From: Virgisporangium aliadipatigenens
GTDB taxonomy: Bacteria > Actinomycetota > Actinomycetes > Mycobacteriales > Micromonosporaceae
Assembly: GCF_016863615.1 (NCBI RefSeq)
Contig: NZ_BOPF01000003.1
Span: 310,001-374,000 of the forward strand
DNA: 64,000 nucleotides
Direction: 5' to 3'
Shown here piece after piece: positions 24,201-32,404 of this stretch. The notes beneath the pieces are model-generated. The model saw nothing but the letters and a program-made list of their open reading frames with translations, searched no databases and was not told where the DNA came from. Each line of letters starts with the position of its first letter. Positions within the stretch are counted from its first letter, which is position 1. Both the position numbers and the translations under genes were made by a program.

Positions 24201-27200
24201 TGCGATCCCGTTGAACAGCAACGGAAAACTCGACCGTGGCAGCCTTCCCGATCCGGCGGGAATCGTCGCGGAGGGGCCCGTGCAACGGCCGCGCGATCCG
24301 GTCGAGGGCATCGTCGCGGCGATCTGGTCGGAGGTGCTGAAGCTCGCCGACGTGAGCGCCGACGCCAACTTCTTCACGCTCGGCGGGCACTCCCTGCTCG
24401 CCACGCAGGTGGTGTCGCGGGTGCGCGACGCGCTGCGCGTCGAGCTGCCGGTCCGGTACATCTTCGAATACCCCACGGTGGAGGGACTGGCCGGTCGTAT
24501 CGACGAACTGCGCGCCGGGGCCGACGGCGGGAACGTGCCGGTGCCGGTGGTGCCGTTGGCTCGCGACGGTGTCGAGCATTTCGACGTCTCGTTCGGGCAA
24601 CAGCGCCTGTGGCTTCTGCAGCGTCTCGATCCCGAGGACCCGACGTACAACGTTCCGGTGGGTTTCCGGCTGCACGGTGAACTCGATGTCGCCGCCCTCG
24701 CCGCGGCCTTCGCGGGTGTGGTGCGCCGCCATGAGGTGTTGCGCACCCGGCTGGTCGAGATCGACGGGCTGCCGCGGCAGGTGATCGGGCCGCCGCGCCG
24801 GTGGGACCTGCCGGTCGTGGACCTGAGCGGGTCGGAGCCGGCCGAACGGGCCGCCCGGCTGGAGACCCTGTCCACCACCGACGAGAGGACCGTCACCGAT
24901 CTGGCGACCGGTCCGCTCCTGCGTACCACACTGGTCCGACTGGACAAGAACGACCATGTGCTGCTGCTGACGTTCCACCACGCCGTCACCGACGGCTGGT
25001 CCGACGGAATTCTGATGGAGGACCTCGCCGCCGGGTACGCGGCCGCGGTCGCGGGTCGGGAGGTCGACCTTCCGCCGCTGCCGGTCCAGTACGCCGACTT
25101 CGCCGTGTGGCAGCGCGGCGCGCTGCGCGAGGACGTGCGGCGCCGGAACCTCGCCTACTGGACCCGGCGGCTCGCCGACCCACCGGAGCTGCTCAGCGGG
25201 GTGTTCGACCGGCCCCGGCCGATGCGCTCGACACGCCGCGGCGGGCGGGTGTCGTTCGAGATCACGCCGTCGTGTCACCGGCGGCTGAACGCGCTGGCGG
25301 GCGCGTGCGGAGCGACGCTGTACATGGTGCTGCTGGCCGCCTTCAAGACGGTGCTGTCCCGATGGACGCGACAGACCGACATCGTCGTCGGTGCGCTGCA
25401 GGGGCACCGTCCGACCGCCGAGCTCGAGAAGCTGATCGGATTCTTCGTCAACACCGTCGTGCTGCGTACCGACCTGTCGGGAGGCCCGTCGTTCCGGGCG
25501 GTCGTCGATCAGGTCCGCGAGCGGACCCTGGAGGCCTACGCCCATCAGGAGCTTCCGTTCGAACAGGTCGTCGAGGCGCTCCGACTGGACCGGTCGACCG
25601 CGCACCAGCAGATCTTCCAGGTGATGTTCGACCTGCGTGGCGTCGACGAGACGTTCGATCTGGCCGGACTGCGCGTCGAGCGGTATGTCAGAGGCGGGAC
25701 CATCGCCCACTTCGACCTCGTCCTGGACGTGACCGACGGGCCGCGTGGACTTGCCGGAACGATCAGCTACGACACCGACCTGTTCACCGAGACGACGGTG
25801 GCGCGCCTGGCCGAGCGGTTCGTGCGCGCGCTCGATGACGTCGCCTCGGCGCCCGATCGTCCGATCGGTGACATCGACCTGTACGGGCTGGACGCACGAG
25901 CCGTGCTGGCGTCGTCCGCCGGTGAAACGGTCGACGCGCAGGGGCAGAACGTGCAGCGTCTGGTGGCGGCCCAGGTTCGTGCCCGTCCCGACGCACCCGC
26001 GGTCGAGGCCGCCGACGGCGTTCTCACCTATGCCGAACTCGACGAACGGAGCGTGCGGCTCGCGACGACCCTGGGACGCCTCGGCATCGGTGTCGAGGAC
26101 CGTGTGGCGGTCTGTGTCGGGCCTTCGACGGACCGGATCGTGGCGGTTCTCGCGGTGCTTCGGGCCGGCGGCACGCTGATCCTGCTGGACCCGCGCCAGC
26201 CCGAGACCGAACGGACGTACCAGCTCGTGCACGGCGGGACGGCGCTGCTGGTCACGGACGGGTCGACCCGCGACGCGTTCGCCAACTACCCCGGCCGGCG
26301 CCTGTTTCTCGACGACCGGGACCCATCCGCGGAGGCGGCCCTGCACCCGGACGTCGCGCCGCATCCGCACAACGCTGCCTGTCTCACGTACACCTCGGGG
26401 TCGACCGGACGGCCCAAGGGCATCGTGCTCACCCACGAGGGCCTCGCGGCGCACGTCCTCGGCATGTCGACCAGGCTGCCGTTGCACCCCACGGATCGCG
26501 TGCTGCAATGTCACTCGCTCGGTTTCGACGCCGTTCTCGAAGAAATGCTCTGTCCGCTGATCGCCGGCGCGACCGTCGTCGTCACCGACGCGCCGCTGGA
26601 ACGCGGATATCAGGACTTCATGCGTCTGATACGGCGCACACGCACGACGGTCGTCGACCTACCGACCGCATTCTGGGAAGGCTGGGTCACCGCGGGATCG
26701 GTGGCGGAGATGACCGACTCGACGCTGCGGCGGGTCGTCATCGGTGGCGAGGCGGTCCGCAGGTCAGCGGTGGCGGCCTGGAAGCTCCAGGTGCGAGAGG
26801 CCGTCGAACTCGTCAACGCCTACGGGCCGGCCGAAGCCACCGTCACCGTCACCGCCTACACGGCGGGTCCGGAATGGCGCACGGAGACCGCGGTGTCGGT
26901 GCCGATCGGAACCCCGGTACCCAACGCGCGGGCGTATCTGCTCGACTCCGGCCTCCATCCGGTGCCGGAAGGGGTCGTCGCCGAGCTCTACGTGAGCCGG
27001 CCGGGCCTGGCCCGTGGCTACCACGCGATGCCCGCACGCACCGCGGCCGCGTTCGTCCCCGATCCCTTCTCGGAGGAGCCCGGCAGCAGGCTTTACCGCA
27101 CCGGCGACCTGTGCCGCCGGCGTCCCGACGGCGGGTTGGAATTCGTCGGACGGGCCGACCGGCAGGTGAAGGTGCGCGGCCACCGGGTCGACCTCGGCGC

Positions 27201-29073
27201 CCTGACCGACTCGGTCCGTGCGCACCCGCGGATCGAGGCGGCCACCGTCGTACTGCGCGGCGGGAATGACGGCGACCGGCGCCTCGCCGCGTACGTGGTC
27301 AGCTCCGATCCCGCTCTCGACGGCCCGACCCTGCGGCGCTGGCTCGGCGACCGGATCGCCGCGCACCTGGTTCCTACGAGCGTCGTGTTCATCGACGAAC
27401 TCCCGCTGACCGCGGCCGGCAAGGTGAACGACGCGGCCCTGCCGGACGACCGGGCGGCCGCCCCGCGGACCGGGGAGGTGATCGCACCGAGGACCGAGGC
27501 CGAGCGGCTGGTCGCCGAGGTGTGGACCGGGTTGCTCACGGGCGAGGTGAGCGTCGAGGCGAACTTCTTCGACCTCGGTGGACACTCGCTGCTGGCGACG
27601 CAGGCCACCACCCGCATCGAGACGCGCACCGGAATCCGGGTGCCGGTGCGCCTGCTGATGGAGAACCCGACCATCGAGACCTACGCCCGGGCGCTGACGG
27701 CCCTGCTCGAACGGCCCGTGCCCGGTCGCTCGGCCGTCGACGTCGTCCCGGCCGCACGCGAGCGCTCCGGCGGCGCCCCGCTGTCGTGTGCGCAGGAACG
27801 CCTGTGGGTCCTGGAGCAGTTCGCGCCCGGCTCGGCCCTCTACAACATGCCCCACGCATTCCGGTACCGGGGTGAGCTGAACGTCACCGCGTTCGAGAAG
27901 GCGTTGCGGGATCTCGTCGAACGCCACGAGATCCTGCGCACCGTCTTCGTGCTGCGGGACGGACAACCGCACCAGGTGGTGCGCGAGCAGATGGCGTTGT
28001 CCGTCGGCATCGAGGACGTGCGAACGCTCGACGCGGCCGGGCAGGACACACGGATCCGGGCGCTGCTGGACGCGGAGGCCGTTCGCGGATTCGACCTCAC
28101 GCGGGGACCGCTCGCCGTCGCGAACGCGCTACGGCTCGGCGAGCGGAACTTCGTCCTGACATTGAACTTCCACCACATCGTGTTCGACGGCTTCTCCGGA
28201 TCCGTGATGTGGCGGGAACTCGCCGCGCTGTACGCCGGTCATGCCGAAGGCCGCACCGTCAGCCTGCCGCCGCTTCCGATCCAGTGCGTGGACCACGCGG
28301 TCTGGCAGCGCGAGTGGTTGCGGAGCGAGGAGTGCGCCGCGCAGCTCGACCACTGGGTGCGCACGCTCGAGGGTGCGCCGGCCCGGTTTCGGCTCACGGG
28401 CGGGCAGATGCCGGAGTCGGCGGACAGCGCCGGCGACGGCGTCATCTTCGCGGTGCCGGACGATATCGTGCGAGGGCTCCACACGCTCGCTCAGAGCGAG
28501 GGCGCGACACTTTTCATGGTGTTGCTCGCCGCCTTCGTCGCGACCCTCGCCGCACAGAGCGACCGGGACGACATCGTCGTCGGCACACCGATCGCCAACC
28601 GCCGGCCCCCGGAGACCGAATCGCTGATCGGGTTCTTCGCGAACACGCTGGCGTTGCGGATGCGGGACACCGCGCGGATGACGGGGCGCGATCTGGTGCG
28701 TGCGGCCCGGGAGGTGGTCCTCGACGCGCTGAGCAACCAGGACCTGCCGTTCGAACACCTTGTCGCGGCGCTCGGCCCGGACCGGTCGTCCGCCTTCCAC
28801 CCGGTCTTCCAGGTCATGTTGACCCTCGACACCGACGACGAAGGCCCGACCCGGTGGCCCGGTGCGCGGCTGGAGACGATGCGGGTGTTCTCGCGGACGG
28901 CGAAGTTCGACCACCTGTTGGCGATGCGTTTCGTCGGCGGGATGCTGCGCGGCAGATGGGGGTATCGGACCGCGGTCGTCCCCCGCCACCGGGCGGAGGC
29001 ACTCGTGGCGGACCTGAACCGGGTTCTCGCCGCGCTGGTGCAGGCCCCGGACACCGCACCGGGGGCGCCGTGA
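21232..29073 (+). CDS. Bimodular NRPS C-A-PCP-C-A-PCP-C
   Basis: A 2613-residue NRPS. C1 (about 40-480) has HHIIYDA, with Ala replacing the Gly of HHxxxDG. A1 (about 490-990) has IYTSGSTGLPK near 643. PCP1 has LGGHSL near 1050. C2 (about 1115-1540) has HHAVTDG. A2 (about 1570-2060) has YTSGSTGRPKG near 1720. PCP2 has LGGHSL near 2114. C3 (about 2180-2610) has HHIVFDG and ends the protein. By eye A1 reads D-L-A-E-A-G-T-I-D, with acidic residues at both 278 and 331 as expected for a basic side chain such as an arginine analogue. A2 reads D-A-E-D-V-G-A-V-T, substrate unknown. The final C must accept a residue on another protein. No epimerase or methyltransferase domain is seen. Confidence 0.93.
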   Translation: MTSDVDTEMLRDALIDRLLAAEGFGTDEPVAGPADGTDRLPLSSGQQQLWFLDRLEPESSTYNTLTALRLRGQLDVAAMTASFRTIVERHDVFRATFPEVGGVPVQHLGAVPERVATVVDLSGEPEPEAAAARLVDRTAARPFDLASGPLYRFTVARLSEHDHVVIIAVHHIIYDAASRSNLLRELKAHYEANLRRQSAVVPRLPMQYQDYARGQQDRRWDGQLAYWREKLADAPPVLALPADRPRPATRTGRGGVVRFDLGARMTDAIRRLSVSAAVTTYVTLLTSFLVLLSRYSRQRDLVVGSVAYNRPDERLEDLIGFFANAVPLRADLSGDPDFRALLHRVRQMVLEAVANHEVPFEAVVKAVAPERDPSFSPIFQVMFTALNDDDFLDDPEFTGLATELMQVERTTSMFDLCLDVRSSAGVLHGELEYNADLFDRATAERMVAHWRQLLTELLSEPDRPVSGAEILTAPEQQQILVEWNRTGAEVPEPHLLHELFHAQALRSPDAVAVVHGAQRPTYRELEERANRLAHVLRGRGVTTETRVGICLERSPEAVTALLAVLKAGGCFIGLDTTYPPERLGYMLRDARVDVLLTDSLIGADIASDGIVKLFVDTVESELRQQPATPPPTELTPANLVCMIYTSGSTGLPKCAMLSHENFANYFQHFERGFAFSTTVRAHLQMASLAFDLFIADVMRALFTGATLVIGHRDELLSPPHLYALMRREGVNSAEFIPALLKALLDHVEEVDGSLDFMDILAVGGDGWYIEDYLRARRLAKPSTRLIDTYGLTEAAIDNAQYCGADPAQARGGLVPIGRPIANTELYILDPHMRPLPVGVPGELYIGGVGVGRGYFARPGLTASRFVPDPFSGRPGARLYRTGDLTKFRADGVIEIVGRTDHQVKIRGFRIELGEIEAALRSHPEVDHAAVVVQETETGDRRLVGYFTTAATPGEGTGEPDGSRVLAAALREHLAGRLPAHMVPNHLLAIDAIPLNSNGKLDRGSLPDPAGIVAEGPVQRPRDPVEGIVAAIWSEVLKLADVSADANFFTLGGHSLLATQVVSRVRDALRVELPVRYIFEYPTVEGLAGRIDELRAGADGGNVPVPVVPLARDGVEHFDVSFGQQRLWLLQRLDPEDPTYNVPVGFRLHGELDVAALAAAFAGVVRRHEVLRTRLVEIDGLPRQVIGPPRRWDLPVVDLSGSEPAERAARLETLSTTDERTVTDLATGPLLRTTLVRLDKNDHVLLLTFHHAVTDGWSDGILMEDLAAGYAAAVAGREVDLPPLPVQYADFAVWQRGALREDVRRRNLAYWTRRLADPPELLSGVFDRPRPMRSTRRGGRVSFEITPSCHRRLNALAGACGATLYMVLLAAFKTVLSRWTRQTDIVVGALQGHRPTAELEKLIGFFVNTVVLRTDLSGGPSFRAVVDQVRERTLEAYAHQELPFEQVVEALRLDRSTAHQQIFQVMFDLRGVDETFDLAGLRVERYVRGGTIAHFDLVLDVTDGPRGLAGTISYDTDLFTETTVARLAERFVRALDDVASAPDRPIGDIDLYGLDARAVLASSAGETVDAQGQNVQRLVAAQVRARPDAPAVEAADGVLTYAELDERSVRLATTLGRLGIGVEDRVAVCVGPSTDRIVAVLAVLRAGGTLILLDPRQPETERTYQLVHGGTALLVTDGSTRDAFANYPGRRLFLDDRDPSAEAALHPDVAPHPHNAACLTYTSGSTGRPKGIVLTHEGLAAHVLGMSTRLPLHPTDRVLQCHSLGFDAVLEEMLCPLIAGATVVVTDAPLERGYQDFMRLIRRTRTTVVDLPTAFWEGWVTAGSVAEMTDSTLRRVVIGGEAVRRSAVAAWKLQVREAVELVNAYGPAEATVTVTAYTAGPEWRTETAVSVPIGTPVPNARAYLLDSGLHPVPEGVVAELYVSRPGLARGYHAMPARTAAAFVPDPFSEEPGSRLYRTGDLCRRRPDGGLEFVGRADRQVKVRGHRVDLGALTDSVRAHPRIEAATVVLRGGNDGDRRLAAYVVSSDPALDGPTLRRWLGDRIAAHLVPTSVVFIDELPLTAAGKVNDAALPDDRAAAPRTGEVIAPRTEAERLVAEVWTGLLTGEVSVEANFFDLGGHSLLATQATTRIETRTGIRVPVRLLMENPTIETYARALTALLERPVPGRSAVDVVPAARERSGGAPLSCAQERLWVLEQFAPGSALYNMPHAFRYRGELNVTAFEKALRDLVERHEILRTVFVLRDGQPHQVVREQMALSVGIEDVRTLDAAGQDTRIRALLDAEAVRGFDLTRGPLAVANALRLGERNFVLTLNFHHIVFDGFSGSVMWRELAALYAGHAEGRTVSLPPLPIQCVDHAVWQREWLRSEECAAQLDHWVRTLEGAPARFRLTGGQMPESADSAGDGVIFAVPDDIVRGLHTLAQSEGATLFMVLLAAFVATLAAQSDRDDIVVGTPIANRRPPETESLIGFFANTLALRMRDTARMTGRDLVRAAREVVLDALSNQDLPFEHLVAALGPDRSSAFHPVFQVMLTLDTDDEGPTRWPGARLETMRVFSRTAKFDHLLAMRFVGGMLRGRWGYRTAVVPRHRAEALVADLNRVLAALVQAPDTAPGAP

Positions 29074-29090
29074 CGCCCCTGGCACGCTGT

Positions 29091-30482
29091 TCAGCCCGAG
29101 CGGACCGTGGTCGTCGTGGCGCTCCGATAGGCCTCGTGCAGCAGTTCGCGGTTGCGCAACAGCTTCCCGTTCACCGATCGGGGCAGGCGCGGGAGGATGT
29201 GGAACCGCTTGGGCACCTTGTAGTCGCTCAGCCGCTCGCGGCACCAGTCCACCAGCGCCCGGGCGGTCAGTGTCGGCGCGCCGCCGACGTGTGCCTCGAT
29301 GACCTCGCCCTGCACGACGACGACCTCGCTGACGTCCGCGTGCGCGGCGAGAACGCGCTCGATCTCGGTCAGGTCCACCTTCAGACCGCCCACCGACGCG
29401 AGTGAGTCGGTGCGGCCGAGGATGTTCACCACGCCGCTGACCGGATCGATCGCACAGCGGTCGAAGGTGCGGAACCAGCCGTCCGCGTAGCGGTCCGGAC
29501 GGTCGTGAAAGACGTAGGGCGACTGCGCCATGCGGATGAACAGTTCGCTGTTCTCCGCACGGACGTCGATGCCGCGCGTCGGCAGTCCCACCGCGGGCGG
29601 GCCGTACGCTCCCCGCAGGTCGGTGAGGACCGCCCCGATCTCCGTCATGCCGTAGATCTGGCCGATCCGGTGCCGGTACACGCGCGCGAAGTCGTCGAAC
29701 GTGGCGCGCGACAGGGATTCGCCGGAGGAGAACACGTTGCGCAACGACGGCAGGTCGGGCGGTGTCTCCACCGCGCTGAGCAGTCCGAAGTGGACCGGAA
29801 CGCCCATGAGAACGTTCGCCCGCACATCGATCGCTCTGGCGAGGACGCCGTCCGGGGAACTGCTCGGCGCGACGACGGCCGTGGCGCCGGCGCGCAGCGT
29901 GTGCAGGAAGCCGCTGAACAGTCCGTAGGAATGCGTCATGGACTGCAGGATCAGGACCCGCTCGCCGGCCTGGGGGACTTCCGGCAGTGCGCGCAACCGT
30001 TCCAGTTGCGCCAGCATGCCCGGTACCGTCCGGCCGATCACCTTCGGCCGTCCGGTCGAACCGGAACTGGTCTGCAGCAGGCAATGGTCGGTCCGCGCGG
30101 GTACGCCGTCGGCGCGCGCGGAAACGGTCAGGGCGGCCTCGTCCTCGCCCCGGCGTGGTGCGCCGCACTCGACGACGAACTGGGGCAGGCACAGCCGAAG
30201 CGTCGGCCGGACCTCTGCCCGCTTCGCGCGCCCGTCCAGGATGAGGACCTGCGCGCCGGCCGCCCACAGCGCCAGCAGTGTCTCGAGAAATGTATAGCCG
30301 GTCCGGCCACGAAGGGCCACCGAGGTGCCGGGCCGGATCCCGAGACGGTGAAACGTATTGACGGCTGCCGCGACCCGCGAACGAAGCTCGCCCCGCTCGA
30401 CCGTTGTGTTGTGGCCGATCCAGGCAGGCCGGCCGTCATAGCCGGCAAGGAGGTCTTCGCCCCACCACGACGCAATACCCAT
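29091..30482 (-). CDS. Free-standing acyl-AMP ligase (ANL superfamily)
   Basis: A 463-residue adenylate-forming enzyme. Motifs are LLQTSSGSTGRPKVIGRT, IYGMTEIGAV, WFRTFDRC and LASVGGLKVDLTEIE. The region matching A4 reads LQSMTHSYGLFSGF and lacks the Asp that binds an amino group in amino-acid A domains, so a carboxylic or aryl acid is the likelier substrate. It could load a starter acid onto a free carrier or form an amide. AGAAGG lies about 8 nt before the ATG. It converges with the large NRPS (17-bp gap) and diverges from the exporter operon. Its exact substrate cannot be read from sequence. Confidence 0.82.
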   Translation of the reverse strand: MGIASWWGEDLLAGYDGRPAWIGHNTTVERGELRSRVAAAVNTFHRLGIRPGTSVALRGRTGYTFLETLLALWAAGAQVLILDGRAKRAEVRPTLRLCLPQFVVECGAPRRGEDEAALTVSARADGVPARTDHCLLQTSSGSTGRPKVIGRTVPGMLAQLERLRALPEVPQAGERVLILQSMTHSYGLFSGFLHTLRAGATAVVAPSSSPDGVLARAIDVRANVLMGVPVHFGLLSAVETPPDLPSLRNVFSSGESLSRATFDDFARVYRHRIGQIYGMTEIGAVLTDLRGAYGPPAVGLPTRGIDVRAENSELFIRMAQSPYVFHDRPDRYADGWFRTFDRCAIDPVSGVVNILGRTDSLASVGGLKVDLTEIERVLAAHADVSEVVVVQGEVIEAHVGGAPTLTARALVDWCRERLSDYKVPKRFHILPRLPRSVNGKLLRNRELLHEAYRSATTTTVRSG

Positions 30483-30679
30483 CGACTGACCTTCTTCGTA
30501 TCGAGTGTCTGACCTGGCCGGACGGATTGAACGTGCTTCATGGTGTCGCCGCAACCGGCACGGCATCTTTGTGCGTCGCTGTGCGCGATGCTGCACATGC
30601 CGTACGATGCTGCATCGACGCGCTGACGCGATTCACCACCGAGTCGCACGACCCATCCGTACGAATCCTGGGCAGGAAG
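30483..30679. promoter_or_regulatory. Divergent region with CGATGCTGCA repeats
   Basis: This 197-bp gap lies between the acyl ligase and the ABC exporter operon. It contains CGATGCTGCA twice, at 30586-30595 and 30605-30614, spaced 19 bp (about two helical turns). The second copy extends into a perfect dyad, CGATGC-T-GCATCG, at 30605-30617. This looks like a regulator binding site controlling one or both operons. No small gene is supported here. Confidence 0.4.
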
Positions 30680-32404
30680 ATGCTGCGGCAATCCGCTTCA
30701 TTGCTGATGATCTACCTGAAAGGCCAATGGGGAAAAGTAACAGTTCTCATTGTGCTGCTGGTCGGGAGTATTTCCCTCGAGCTGATCGCCCCACAATGGC
30801 TCGGCCGATTCGTCGATGACGCCACCGCGGGAGCGGCGCTGTCCACGCTGCAGCTCTCGGCCGTCGTGTTCGTCCTGCTGACGGTCGTGCGGCAGGTGTT
30901 CGTCGCGGTGGCGGGCTATGTCGGCGAGGACGTCAGCTGGGCGGCGACCAACCGGCTGCGGATCGATCTCACCCGTCACTGCCTCGAGTTGGACATGTCC
31001 TTCCAGCACGAGTATCCGCCCGGCGTCCTGGTCGAGCGGATCGACGGCGACGTCTCGACGCTGTCCGAATTCTTCTCGACATTTGTATTCAACGTCATCG
31101 GTCGGGTGCTGCTGTCGGCCGGGATCATCGTCCTGACGTTCGTCGTCGACTGGCGCGTCGGCGCACTGTTGCTGTGCTTCGCGGTCATGGTGACCGTCGT
31201 CCTGCGACGATTGCAGGGAATATCGATTCCACATTTGCGGGCGCTGCGTCAGACCAAGAGCGACCTTTCGGGGTTCCTGGAAGAACAGCTGGTGAGCACC
31301 GAGGACGTCAGGGCCAACGGGGCGCGACCGTACGTCATGTGGAGGCTGTCGCGGCATCTCGACGAACTCGTGCGACGCACGCGTTCCAGCCGGGTCGCCT
31401 CACGTGTCTTCTCCAGTGCGCTGGAGGTGAGCGTGGCGATTGCCGGCGCCGCCGTACTCGGATTCGGCGCCGTTCTTCTGCAGCGTGGAACAATGACGAT
31501 CGGCGGGATCTACCTGGCTTTCTACTACACCGCGCTGTTGGCCCAGAGCCTGACCAGCCTCACCTTCCAGATCGATCAGCTGCAGAGCGCATTCGCCGGT
31601 ATGCAAAGAATTTCGGCGCTCTATTACCGGGTCGGCGCCGTGCCGGACACGGGTACTGAGCGGGTGGCGGACGGGCCTTTCGACGTGGTCTTCGACCGGG
31701 TCCGCTTCGGGTACAACCGCGAACGCGACGTGCTGCGCGACGTATCGTTCCGGTTGCCGGCCGGCGAATCGCTGGGCCTGTTGGGGCGCACCGGAAGCGG
31801 CAAGACGTCGATCGCCAGGTTGCTCTGCAGGTTCTACGACGTGAGCGGCGGTGCGGCCCGGCTCGGCGGGATCGACGTGCGTGAGCTGGCCCTCGGTCCG
31901 CTCCGGAGCCGGATCGGCGTCATCACCCAGGACGTCGAGCTGTTCCACGCGAGTATCCGCGACAATCTCACGCTGTTCTCCGACGAGATCGCGGACGAGG
32001 CGATCGTCGATGCGTTCCGCCGACTGGGCCTCCACGAGTGGTACACGAACCTGGCGGACGGGCTGGACACGGTGATCAGCGGGGACGGTCGCAGTATGTC
32101 GGCCGGGGAGGCCCAGCTTCTGGCGTTCGTCCGCGTCTTCCTGCACGACCCCGATCTGCTGATCCTGGACGAGGCCTCGTCCAGGATCGACGCCGGTACG
32201 GAGCGACTCATCGAGAAGGCGATCGACCGGTTGCTGGCCGGCCGGACCGCGATCGTCATCGCGCACCGCCTCTCGACAGTGGCGAAGGTGGATCACATCC
32301 TGATCCTCCAGGACGGCGCCGTTCAGGAGACGGGCGCACGGGAGACCCTCTTGAACACGACCGACTCGCGGTTCGCCGCGATGCTCGCGGAGGCAAGGGC
32401 ATGA
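30680..32404 (+). CDS. ABC exporter half-transporter, subunit 1
   Basis: A 574-residue fused TMD-NBD protein with an N-terminal run of six predicted membrane segments (about residues 15-300). The NBD has Walker A GRTGSGKTS, Walker B LLILDEASS with the catalytic Glu, and H-loop AHRLST. The signature motif is MSAGEAQ, degenerate against LSGGQ. The ATG at 30680 has AGGA just upstream. Its stop overlaps the start of subunit 2 (ATGA), which argues for a heterodimer. It probably exports the peptide or gives self-immunity. Confidence 0.92.
   Translation: MLRQSASLLMIYLKGQWGKVTVLIVLLVGSISLELIAPQWLGRFVDDATAGAALSTLQLSAVVFVLLTVVRQVFVAVAGYVGEDVSWAATNRLRIDLTRHCLELDMSFQHEYPPGVLVERIDGDVSTLSEFFSTFVFNVIGRVLLSAGIIVLTFVVDWRVGALLLCFAVMVTVVLRRLQGISIPHLRALRQTKSDLSGFLEEQLVSTEDVRANGARPYVMWRLSRHLDELVRRTRSSRVASRVFSSALEVSVAIAGAAVLGFGAVLLQRGTMTIGGIYLAFYYTALLAQSLTSLTFQIDQLQSAFAGMQRISALYYRVGAVPDTGTERVADGPFDVVFDRVRFGYNRERDVLRDVSFRLPAGESLGLLGRTGSGKTSIARLLCRFYDVSGGAARLGGIDVRELALGPLRSRIGVITQDVELFHASIRDNLTLFSDEIADEAIVDAFRRLGLHEWYTNLADGLDTVISGDGRSMSAGEAQLLAFVRVFLHDPDLLILDEASSRIDAGTERLIEKAIDRLLAGRTAIVIAHRLSTVAKVDHILILQDGAVQETGARETLLNTTDSRFAAMLAEARA

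Noticed and set aside
21157-29060. Very long minus-strand open frames (up to about 950 codons) across the large NRPS gene
   Set aside because: They carry no domain motifs and their composition is that of a GC-rich shadow. The plus strand encodes an unbroken NRPS with all core motifs.
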